Below are positions 55,198 through 64,000 of a stretch of 64,000 nucleotides of DNA, in pieces. Origin of the DNA: Strigamia acuminata (taxonomy: Eukaryota; Arthropoda; Chilopoda; Geophilomorpha; Linotaeniidae). Where the stretch lies: positions 4,774,001 through 4,838,000 of the forward strand of contig OX442323.1 in NCBI GenBank assembly GCA_949358305.1, written 5' to 3'. Within the stretch, counting starts at the first letter, position 1, and every line of letters begins with the position of its first letter. The notes beneath the pieces are model-generated. The model was not told where the DNA came from. It ran no database searches and saw nothing but the letters and a program-made list of their open reading frames with translations. The position numbers were made by a program, and so were the translations under genes.

Positions 55198-57057
55198 CTA
55201 ACCCAACTTGACTTGTGTTAAACAATTTATGAGTTGTACAAAATCGGTCACGTATTTTGTGTTCGGCTTGGGTCTACGTTTAGACTGTCGAACGGGAGAT
55301 GGAAATCTTTTCCTCTTTTTAGACGGATTTTGAGGAGTTTCGTCCTCTTTAGAAGAAATCTGAGAAGTTTCCTCCTCTTTCTCTTCAACTAAATCCCCTG
55401 TTTCTATGGACACAGGTTCATTTATTAATTCTGAAGAATTAATAACCTGACCTGCCATCCAATCTGGAGTCGGGTGTGACTCGTTGGTACCGACTTTCTG
55501 ATCTAATGTCCATTCCTCAATCGGGTAACTTGGGATATAAGGCATTAAATCCTGTATGTTGATCGCTTTTGCTTTTGAATTGTCGGAGAGCTTCCGTAGC
55601 GTGTAGGAACCTCCGCCGAGAATAGCCGTAATTTCCCAAGGTCCATCACGTTTCTCAGCGAATCCTGCCGAAATCCCTTTATCTTTATTTGATAAAATAT
55701 GTGTGGCTTTCCACACGAGATCTCCTTTGGCAAATTGACAAATATAATATTTGTCTTTATGTAGTCGATCATGCTTTTCGTAATTCGATTGAATTTTCCG
55801 ATGCATTTCGCTGTGTGCACGTCTAATTACGTCTAAAATACTATAGACATAAGCTTCGGGGTTCTCTTTGTCGAATTTGATGGCGTGTTTAGTAATACGC
55901 GGGTCAAATGGCAAAGGAACGATTCTTCCTGTATTAAGAATCATCGGAGAACAATTTGTTGCCTCGGACTTAGCGGTGTGCATCGCAAAGGCAAAAGAAT
56001 TTAAATATTTTGGCCAGTGAGAGTGAATGTCTGAGTATAAAGCTAACATCATTTTTAAAGTCCTGTTAGCCCGCTCTGTAATATTAGCGGCAGCGTGATA
56101 TGGGCTAATGTGAGCAATATCTACGTGATTTTTTCGACAAAAATCATTAAATATTGTTGACACGAATTGTTTGCCGTTGTCGGAGATTATCTTTTTTGGA
56201 TATCCCCAACGGTGGAAAACTTCGCTCATCTTATTAACAATGCATTCACTTGATGCAGTTGCTAGTGGGAAGACTTCAATCCATTTTGTACAATTATCAA
56301 TGATTACTAAAATCCATTTTAATTGTGAACGACCAGCTGGCTTTGGTCCCATCAGGTCAATGCTTATTGTCTCCCATGGGTTGGTCATGTTGTGGGGTGT
56401 ATAGCTTGCCCGATGCTTTTGGTGTTGACTAGGTTTGTATTGTTGGCAATGAGTGCAACTGCGAACGTAGTTTCGAGTGTCTTTGCTCATTCTAGGCCAG
56501 AAATACATCTTCTTTGCTCTATCTAGGGTTTTACTCATGCCAGCGTGTCCTGTAAGTGGGTGGCCATGGCATGCGAATAATGCACGTCTCACAAGAGAGC
56601 GTGGAATTACCGCCTTAAACCCGTTGCCGGAGTCGTTTAACTCCTCCTCATCGGTCGGAGCAAAATAAATTAGCATAACACCTTTATTTTCTTCCGGTTC
56701 GTCGAGAGTGTAGCCACGAATCGCATTTAACCAATGTTTATCCGTGATACGATTTTTTAATTTTTCGTCTCCTTTTAGGTAAACAAGGATTTTACTACAT
56801 GCTGGATCTTTAAGCTGCGCTTCGATAATTTCGTCTCGCGTCGGCGGAACTACTTTTAGGATATCTGTTAGCGCAGTGTGTACATTTTCGTGATTACAAT
56901 TGTGGACATCTATATGTCTGCAATTTTCTCTCGTACATCCTTCTTCCTCCCCCTTTTCTCCAGAATCATGAAATCTAACTGGATTATATGATTCTGAGAA
57001 AAAATCCAAACTAAGGCCAACATTTGTGAGAAAATGTTTGCGCTCAGTCTCCGTCAC
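55198..57057 (-). CDS. Ty3/Gypsy integrase region of element Y (619 aa)
   Basis: C-terminal part of Pol. Order: linker after RNase H, H2C2 zinc finger (CHGHPLTGHAG ... SCTHCQQYKP), integrase core with D in SIDLMGPKP, D in IISDNGKQF and E in NITERANRTLK (34 residues between the last two by my count), then a GPW-type GPY/F module (KRDGPWEITAILGGGSYTLR) and an acidic, Lys-rich tail with KRKRFPSPVRQSKRRPKP, a possible nuclear localisation signal. No chromodomain is evident. Open frame continues about 50 nt upstream of the listed start and is then cut by the LTR of element X at 57122. RT and protease are not seen; they may lie beyond 64 kb. Confidence 0.88.
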   Translation of the reverse strand: MTETERKHFLTNVGLSLDFFSESYNPVRFHDSGEKGEEEGCTRENCRHIDVHNCNHENVHTALTDILKVVPPTRDEIIEAQLKDPACSKILVYLKGDEKLKNRITDKHWLNAIRGYTLDEPEENKGVMLIYFAPTDEEELNDSGNGFKAVIPRSLVRRALFACHGHPLTGHAGMSKTLDRAKKMYFWPRMSKDTRNYVRSCTHCQQYKPSQHQKHRASYTPHNMTNPWETISIDLMGPKPAGRSQLKWILVIIDNCTKWIEVFPLATASSECIVNKMSEVFHRWGYPKKIISDNGKQFVSTIFNDFCRKNHVDIAHISPYHAAANITERANRTLKMMLALYSDIHSHWPKYLNSFAFAMHTAKSEATNCSPMILNTGRIVPLPFDPRITKHAIKFDKENPEAYVYSILDVIRRAHSEMHRKIQSNYEKHDRLHKDKYYICQFAKGDLVWKATHILSNKDKGISAGFAEKRDGPWEITAILGGGSYTLRKLSDNSKAKAINIQDLMPYIPSYPIEEWTLDQKVGTNESHPTPDWMAGQVINSSELINEPVSIETGDLVEEKEEETSQISSKEDETPQNPSKKRKRFPSPVRQSKRRPKPNTKYVTDFVQLINCLTQVKLG

Positions 57058-57121
57058 TTGTAAAGATTGTCGCGTCCTACTTGGTATAGGTTTAAATAGC
57101 GCTAACGTGTAATACTTTACC

Positions 57122-57887
57122 TGTGATCAATTATGTAAATACCCAAATGAATACCAAATGTATGTAAATAAACAGGTAATTTATTCACCAGGCTTTATGC
57201 CTTTAAAATACACTCAGTAATAATTCTAGAGTCGACGTGGTCAGCGTCGAACAAAGGATTTCTCAAGATGGCGTCGTCGATTCCGCGTGGTCGGCGGAAC
57301 AAAGGCGGCGTCTCGAGTTGTCGTCAATTCGTCACGGATTCGTCTTCACGGACGCGGTGGAATGCTCTTTCGAGTCTTCTATCCGTGCCTGTTGTCTAGG
57401 GTTTGTTTAGCGTCGCAGAGGCCTCGTCTAGGAACTTTGGGGTTCCCTACAAAGCACTCGGACACTTACTTCGGCGAATAATCGTCTGGGCGATTATTCT
57501 GGGTGATTTCACAAGGGCTATTCTCGTGCTTTCGCAGGAATAGCTCGCAAGTGACTTCGTGAGAGTTACAGTTTGCACTTTACTCAGCGATCCTCGATCA
57601 ATCCTAACTTGTAGTTGAAGTTGGCCTGACGGTGAGGTAGTTGCTGTGTTCTTGGTGTCGTTTGTGTAAGTTCTGACTTTAGGCGGGAAACACAGCCTTT
57701 TATGCAGTGGGGTGAAGGGCCGGCGATCAACCAATGGGGGCTGACCATCAGCCGCTTCCTCCCCCTCGGGGCACACACCTGCCATGGGGAGGTGGAGCCA
57801 ACTCGGGGGGGAACGACTCTTCAATCACAGTGACTCAGAGGACAAGCATCCGCCCTGGGGGGACACTTATCCAACTGGGTCACCACA
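57122..57887 (-). repeat. 3' LTR of Gypsy element X, inserted in element Y
   Basis: Minus strand begins TGTGGTGACC after a purine tract (TGGAGGAGGGACG, 57888-57900) and ends TTGATCACA. It contains a TATA-like ATAAAAGG (near 57698) on the minus strand. It interrupts the Pol frame of element Y. The other copy is not in the window, so the ends are inferred from TG...CA and the frame break. Confidence 0.62.
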
Positions 57888-57931
57888 CGTCCCTCCTCCA
57901 GCTTCGATCTCGGATCGGAGCGATCTCAATT

Positions 57932-60900
57932 TTATCGCTCTCCTCTGCGAAGAGCCGGCAGCACTCCTCTGCATGGGCGGAGGATCACTGGTGGCACTGC
58001 CGGGGGCGGCGGTGGTAAATCCGGGGGCAGAGAGGTTGTCAGATCCGCAGGATTCTGTCGCTCGTTGATGAAGTACTGCGGGTGACCGCCGACCGGCTCG
58101 CCAATCAGTCCCGTACGTTCGTGGATCCAAATCCGGGTGGATGCCGGGAATCGGTCGGGAACGAGCCGGATCCTTCGCGACTCGGCGCTCGATCCGGGTT
58201 TCCGGTGGGCTCGCAAGATTCGGCGATGGAAGACGGCGTCCATGGTAGATCGGGCCTCTCTGTTCAGCCATTTGAGGACCGACTCGCCGTGATCATCGGA
58301 GTCAATGATGCGTTGTCGCGTGAACTCCGACATCTGAAGGAAGGGGTATTCCACTCCCAGCCTCAAATAAAGCTGCGCTGCTGGGGGCGGCGGAGGCGAT
58401 GGAGGAAGTGGAATCTCCATTGGACTCTCCAACGGTGGCGTAGCCGGCTCTGTTGTAAGAGCGGCCAGCTCTGCCGCTGGTGGCGAAGGAGAGGGCAGCG
58501 GAGGAGTTCGCGGTCCTCGGTTGGAGCGCTTCGGAATCAATTTGGGTCGATTCGCATACCGCTTCTCCTTTGGGAATACCGGCTTTGGGGTCGGTATGTA
58601 TGGTTGGACCGCCGCCTCTGGGGGGGCGGTCTCGATGGCCTGTGGGAGGCTCGCTGTCGTTCCCGGTATCTCCGGAGCCTCCCGAATTGTTCGCAACAAG
58701 GAAGGGTGGACTCCGGGGTTCCGGTAGCGGAATGCCAACGAACGCATCTTCGAAAACTGCAGGCCTGGGTTCTCCGTATTCCTGGCCAGGTCGAAGCGCA
58801 GCGAGGCGGGCTCAGGAGTCCATCCGGCCCATACCTGGTACAACGCCCGAGGAAGGTGAACTCCCTCACGGTCGACGATTGTCCAGGCCGCCATAGCCTG
58901 CCGACTGTCCAAGAAGACGCCCAGGGACAGCAGCTGGGCCATGACGTTCGTCACTGCCAAATTCAAACCGCTCCGATGGCAGGGGTGAGCGCGGTCCGGA
59001 TTGCCACTGAATTGTTGTGACAGCGTCCGCATCTGTTCGATCGCCCAATTGATGTGGTGGGTTTGGGCGGCGTCGGCCTGTCGTATGGCCAACTCGGCAA
59101 TCGCGGGGTTCTCGTATTCGGCCAGATGTTCTTGTAGCTCGCTGAGTGGGGGATAGGCCGCTTCACGCCGGCATCGAGCGTCCATCTCTCGCTGGGCGTA
59201 CCATTCGGCGTTGCGATAAGGTCGACACACTCGTGGCGTTGGGGGTGACGGTGGACGGCCCAGCCCGGGTAGATTATCGTATCTGACCCGCTTCGGAGCT
59301 GGATCCCCCACCGGAATCATCCGGGGAGGGGTCCAAGCGGTCACGGCTGGGTTTGTACCCTCGAGGAGTGGCGGCCATCGCGATTGCACTTGTGGGGGCA
59401 CAAGCGCGGTGGGCACAGCCGGTGTTGAGCCCGACGGCCGGTTGGCCGCGTATCCTCGGAAGGCGTTCTTCAATGCTACGGCCAGATCCTGTTTTGTAAC
59501 CGGCCCATCTTTGTCCGACTCATCTGGGGACATTTGCTCTTCCGTCAACTCTCCCAAATCAATCTCTGCTTGGCGCCTGGACGGTCCAGCCGTGGGTCCG
59601 AGACTCTGGGGTTCGGACCGTTTCGCGGCGGCCATCTCTCGCTCCTTCTCTAATCCCTTAGCTATCAGGGATTGTGCTCGCAACTTCTGACGTACTTTGC
59701 GCTTTCGATTCCTCCGGGTGCTGGCTGCGACGGATCTTCGTTGGGCCGTCCTCTGGGGGACGTCCGTCGGAGAATTCGGTCTCTGGTGTGATGAGACGGT
59801 TCGTCGCGACGAGGATTGATCTGACGACTGTGTGGTAATCGCCATGAACAACGAGGATCTTTTCTTTCCTCGATCTTGGTGTGTCTCGGTCCTCGCAGCC
59901 CAGTGGGCGGAAGATTCGACTGTTCGCTCAGCCCGCGCGTCGTCTGGCGAGGCAGGCTCGAGCGTTACTACTCGGCGACACTCCGAGCGCACGACAACTC
60001 GAGTTCGGGAACTGGAGCTGCTCGAGCGGCTGCGGTAGTCGCGGCTCGTTGACGGGCCGGCCTCTATTGGGGAGACGGCCTGTCTTCTTCGTGCGGGTCC
60101 GCGTGGGGCGGACTCCGCCGGACGCTTCGATCTTCTGTGATGGCGGCGACTTCCCAGGATACCAGCGTGGTATAACTGCCACATCTCAGACTGCGTGGCC
60201 GTAAAATTCGCCGGCGGTATCCATCTGGGTGTCAGATGATCTTCTTCGATGTCGCGAAGCCATCTACGGATTTCTTCGGGGGAGAAACCGTTTCTCTCGA
60301 GAACTCGGGTTACTCCGTGAGTCTCGGTGCGCTTTAAGCGTTTGATCTCGTCGTCCACTATTCTCTGGCGGGCTGCCAAGGTCGGGGCCTCGCTCCACCT
60401 ATGGGAGGTGTGCAGCTCGGCCACCGTGCCTGGGTAAGCCTCTTCCAGGTACCCGGAGTAAACGGGGCTCGGCGGATCCGCATCGGGTGGGATCCGCGGC
60501 CCCACTCGCTCCCTCATCTCCTTCGTCATGCACTCGACCAGCGTTTTTGATCGCTCGAATTTTTCCTCGAGGGTCCTGGAATACATCAATCGGATTTTCC
60601 AGGCGCTGGTCTCTGCAGGATAGGCCTGCCGCAGGTAAATCGGCAGGGCTCCGCGAAAGATGTTGTTGGCGGTTGACGCCGTCGGAGGCAGGGCGTCCCA
60701 CGATTCTAGCGGGTCGACCTGAATAATTTTAGATCACAAGATTAATATAATAAATCCCAGTTAACGATGGGGATCAGAAATATGCTCAAGATCGACGGTG
60801 GCAGCAACTCCTTTCTTTTGTTGCGGCCGTCGGTCTTATTTTCTTGTTTCGCAGTTCTGCGATGATCTCCGCCGTCGTAGCGCTGATCCAACACTACTTT

Positions 60901-61396
60901 TGAACTCAGGTGATCCGCTTTTTTGGAAGGGGTCGCAGGCAAAACCGATCGTTAAATTTTAATTTCTTACGCTAAACTTTTTTATTTTAACTCTAATCGT
61001 ATTTTAATTTATTACGATGTTTAAATTTAAAAGAAAGAAAACCTTTAGTTTTGGTTTTGGTTTGCCACGACGCCATTCCGCGAACACTTCCTTTGTTCTA
61101 GTTTTTTGGCGGCCTTGACTCCGAGGTGAATCTGGGTCCACTCTCGGGTTTTTAGCCAGCCTTAAATCAACAATAAAACAGAAAGAAATACATCAGTCAC
61201 AAGTCACGCTCCAATCTGGGTTGGATGCAACAGATTCAAAGAATTATGTGATTTCTCTGGGGAAATCACACTAATTTACCTGCAACGGCGGTTGTTCGTC
61301 CCAATTCTCATCTTCTTCTGCATTTACGATTAGGCCGTCGCTCTCGTCTCTCGACGATGCGCTCGGCTCTAATCGTGGGTTGCGTCGATCGGCCAT
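57932..61396 (-). CDS. Spliced extra 3' ORF of Gypsy element X (967 aa)
   Basis: Exon 1 is 61280-61396 (39 codons, MADRRNPRLEPSASSRDESD... ending PPLQ at donor CAG|GTAAAT) and exon 2 is 57932-60718 (acceptor TTATTCAG, phase 0, beginning VDPLESWDALPP). The frame is open across 2.8 kb. It lies downstream of integrase like a spliced env, yet has no signal peptide, furin site or membrane segment. It is basic and Pro/Arg/Ser-rich, with a helical segment (HLAEYENPAIAELAIRQADA to QVWAGWTPEP) and a proline-rich C-terminus. No zinc knuckle. A stretch of Arg/Ser repeats (RSRSSSSSSRTR) resembles RS domains. Family not recognised. GC content here is higher than in the surrounding DNA. Confidence 0.68.
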
Positions 61397-61776
61397 TTCA
61401 ATTTAGGAAAATGAAGTTTTGTTTGAGAGGTCTTTGTCTTTCTCTTTGGGGGAGAAGCAAAAACACGTCTCGTCGTGTTAAAAACAGTCGGAAACTGGGC
61501 CTATCGACGCTGAGAATTGTGGGTCTCGAACGCGTCTCGTATTTTGCGAGATCCGCCGTGCTGGCAATGACGCTACGGGGTCGACCGCGTGGTTTCGTTG
61601 TCACGTGGTCGCCCGCTACGTCATAACTTCTCGTCTGTTAGTGGTGACTGCGACAATTCGTTGCGAAGTTTGGATTTAGCTAATTTTTCGCGTCTCAACA
61701 TGTGCAGCAGCTCTCGTAAGTAAATCTTTTTATTTTACAAGGCCTCCGCTCCATGTTATCACATTTTCTTTTATTT

Positions 61777-63375
61777 TTAGTTCTTCCCCACGACTTTGCC
61801 GTCCCGAATGAACGGATTATTGCTTCGTCGTGGTCGAAGGTTGATTTTCGACGTGCTCGTAGATCGTGACTCTACTTGCTCGTTCATCTCCGATGTGTTG
61901 GCATTTTTCTCATTACTAATTTTTTTATTTTCCATTTCAGAAGTACTTTCTTCTGCTTCCTCCCTCTCCGAAATTGCTTGCTCCGGCTGTGCTGGAGCCT
62001 CGTCGGCCGGAGATTCGGCGTCGAAGAATTCATCCTCGTCCTCCGCTATATTTTCAGCTTCATTTGTTTTTTGGAACGTGTCGACCACGGTGCCCCCTTG
62101 GCCGCTGTGTGTCTGACCTTCCAGCCAGATTTCTTGGGGAAACTCTGGCAGATATGGCCTTAAATCTCGGCCATGTATCGACTGAAAATTTTTGTTGTCC
62201 TCTAAGCGGCGTAGTTGGTATGCGTTGCCGCCGTGTTCGGCCACAATTACATAGGGACCGTCCCTCTTGTCGGCTAAACCTGCGGCGATGCCCCTCGCTG
62301 CATTGGACAACGTGTGTGCCTCCTTCCACACTAGATCATTCACTTTAAAGTTCGCGAAAGCGAGATCGCCTTCTTTATCTGCGATTCTTTCTCTCATGTT
62401 GAAAATATGCGCCATCATATGCTGGTATGTGTCGGATATAGTCTGTTCCAACCGGCACACGTACTCGTGTGGGCTCGATGGGTCTAATACGTTAACAGCT
62501 TCGGCAACGCGTGGGTCCCATGGCATCCTTAATTCGCGGGCGAAGTTGAGGTACGCCGGTGAGAATTCGCGTGTTCTTGACACGGTTGAGCGAATGCTGA
62601 AAGCGATTTCTCGCAGGTATTCGTCCCATCGATTGTGAATATCGGTGAATACTGTCAGCGCATATTTTATGTCTTTATTTAATCTCTCGACTGGGTTTGT
62701 CTGAGGATTATACGTGGAGGTGTTTGATGCATCCATTTTAAATTTTCTACAGAAGTCCTTATATATTCTCGATCGGAATTGGGGGCCGTTATCCGAAATG
62801 AGTTTTCTGGGAAACCCAAATCGCATTGCCACGTCGTAAAGGCACTCGACTATGTTTTCAGCCGAGGGCTTCGCGAGGGCGTACAGCTCCGGCCATCGGG
62901 TGGCCACGTCCATAATTACGAGAATATACATGTTCTTGTTTCCCGTTGTGGGCTTGGGGCCCATCAAGTCTATGCTTAAGCAGTCAAACGGTGCGTAGGG
63001 TCCGAGAGACATGGCGTTTCTGGCCACTTTATCTCGCGGTCTGCACGCTTGGCACCGGGGGCAGTGTCGGATAAATTTCGTTATCTTTTGCCGCGCGCCC
63101 GGCCAGAAGAAAAGTTGTTTTACTCGATAAAGGGTCCTCGCCACGCCAGAATGGCTGGCGAGCGGGTGTCCGTGCATCAGCCACAACAGTCGGGTGTGCA
63201 GCGATGCCGGCACGACCACTTTAACCGAGTTTCCCGCTCCGCTGAGGTCATCTTGAAACGTCGGGTGGTATTTTACCAGGAGTTCATCATCTATGAGGTA
63301 GCTTGTTGCTTCTTTGACGAACTGTTTCCGGCGGTGTGGGTTTGTCATCCCTTCCGGAAATTCGCCGTTCAGCAA
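61777..63375 (-). CDS. Ty3/Gypsy integrase region of element X (532 aa)
   Basis: H2C2 finger (LMHGHPLASHSG ... HCPRCQACRP), catalytic D (SIDLMGPKP), D (ISDNGPQF) and E (NPVERLNKDIK), again with 34 residues between the last two, and a GPY module (KRDGPYVIVAEHGGNAYQLR). The C-terminal tail is Glu/Ser-rich and ends near SKINLRPRRSNNPF. Related to the integrase of element Y but clearly diverged. Coding frame stays open about 55 nt upstream of the listed start, to about 63430, where a stop and then an LTR-like sequence follow. RT is not in the window. Confidence 0.88.
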   Translation of the reverse strand: MLNGEFPEGMTNPHRRKQFVKEATSYLIDDELLVKYHPTFQDDLSGAGNSVKVVVPASLHTRLLWLMHGHPLASHSGVARTLYRVKQLFFWPGARQKITKFIRHCPRCQACRPRDKVARNAMSLGPYAPFDCLSIDLMGPKPTTGNKNMYILVIMDVATRWPELYALAKPSAENIVECLYDVAMRFGFPRKLISDNGPQFRSRIYKDFCRKFKMDASNTSTYNPQTNPVERLNKDIKYALTVFTDIHNRWDEYLREIAFSIRSTVSRTREFSPAYLNFARELRMPWDPRVAEAVNVLDPSSPHEYVCRLEQTISDTYQHMMAHIFNMRERIADKEGDLAFANFKVNDLVWKEAHTLSNAARGIAAGLADKRDGPYVIVAEHGGNAYQLRRLEDNKNFQSIHGRDLRPYLPEFPQEIWLEGQTHSGQGGTVVDTFQKTNEAENIAEDEDEFFDAESPADEAPAQPEQAISEREEAEESTSEMENKKISNEKNANTSEMNEQVESRSTSTSKINLRPRRSNNPFIRDGKVVGKN

Positions 63376-63439
63376 ATATTGTTGGTCAAAAGACCATTTT
63401 GTATCGATGAATACATTTGTTATTTCCTAGTTTTCCCTT

Positions 63440-64000
63440 TGTGTTTAGGTATACAGCGCATCTTTGTTATTATTTAATTGATTTCGATGTTACCATTCGT
63501 TTTGCGCTGTCCCGTATGTAATTCCATACTTTTATCACTTTATGCTAGGATTTGTCCTATTATCAAATGATTTGTTCAAACTTAATGTAAATTCCCGGCA
63601 CTAGGTGCCACTACCCATTGCTTTTTCATCCAAGATGGCGTCATACACAGCCGTGTATGACTTAGCTGCTTTCCCACCTGTTTGGATACCTATTTGTAAT
63701 GTATTACTATTTAATTAAACCGTTTTTATTGTTTTACTCATTGTGTTTGATTTAAAGCACCTTTAGTGCTTCTTGCTAGCGCATATAAGCGGCATTAGGC
63801 CGCGCGCATTTCCGAAACGATACGCGTCGTATCGTTAACGTCTGTGCGGGTCGCACAGCGCCAATTCACGCTTTCAATCGGTTTACACCGATATTTTGCG
63901 CATTCTCTGCCTACATTGGTAGCAGAGGGTGGTTGTTGGTTAAACAACCACTCCATTCGCCTAATTTATCGACGTTTTTTCGCGAAATTCGCGAATTTGC
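63440..64000. repeat. Probable LTR of a third element, running off the window
   Basis: Begins TGTGTTTAGGTATAC (plus) exactly where homology to Gypsy Pol stops, so it plausibly is the terminal part of another insertion in element X. It contains palindromes (ATACACAGCCGTGTAT at 63644-63659; GATACGCGTCGTATC). No coding sequence is seen. The opposite boundary is outside the window. Confidence 0.35.

Noticed and set aside
58082-59020. Plus-strand 312-aa frame opposite the extra ORF of element X
   Set aside because: Antisense to a GC-rich, Arg/Pro-rich coding exon, where long shadow frames are expected; no domain is seen.

Overview
The window is animal nuclear DNA. It is AT-rich, its genes have spliceosomal introns with GT-AG boundaries, it holds the first exon of a peptide GPCR, and it is dense with eukaryotic transposable elements. 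The gene families (a DUF229 array, a cholecystokinin/sulfakinin-type receptor, a hedgehog-type Hog domain, a P-element transposase with a THAP domain) point to a bilaterian invertebrate. I lean to an arthropod or another ecdysozoan but cannot fix the species.

Layout. 1-19 kb: a tandem, all minus-strand array of DUF229 (sulfatase-like, alkaline-phosphatase superfamily) genes. There are three intact paralogs (A 3006-5992, B 8195-11931, C 12795-15781) with identical exon sizes of 162/230/673/876 nt and predicted 646-aa products. A 3' fragment lies at 1-548 and a 5' relic at 18393-18700. A small two-exon gene for a 71-aa secreted six-cysteine protein sits at 725-1158. 20.1-23.6 kb: a six-exon plus-strand gene for a 303-aa secreted protein that has a Hog (Hint) domain but no hedgehog signalling domain; no single open frame reveals it. 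26.9-37.0 kb: one LTR retrotransposon with 1720-bp LTRs that look identical, a tRNA-Gln primer site, almost no coding capacity and a large tandem-repeat block. 39.85-44.38 kb: a complete P element (30-bp TIRs, 7-bp target duplication) with a five-exon, 914-aa transposase. 44.6 kb: first coding exon of the CCK/sulfakinin-type receptor, followed by a long non-coding stretch. 50-64 kb: nested minus-strand Ty3/Gypsy elements. Element Y (50006-57121) is interrupted by element X (57122 to about 63439), which is itself abutted by a third LTR-like sequence.

Smaller elements fill the introns and gaps: several hAT MITEs with perfect 8-bp target duplications, a piggyBac-type foldback in TTAA, Tc1/mariner and pogo-like MITEs, a group of elements starting TATACTC, tRNA-derived SINE heads and a 5S-rRNA-derived pseudogene. 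The cellular genes look unrelated to one another, apart from the DUF229 paralogs, which share duplicated promoters and introns. All exon models were built by hand from splice signals and reading phase, without transcript evidence.
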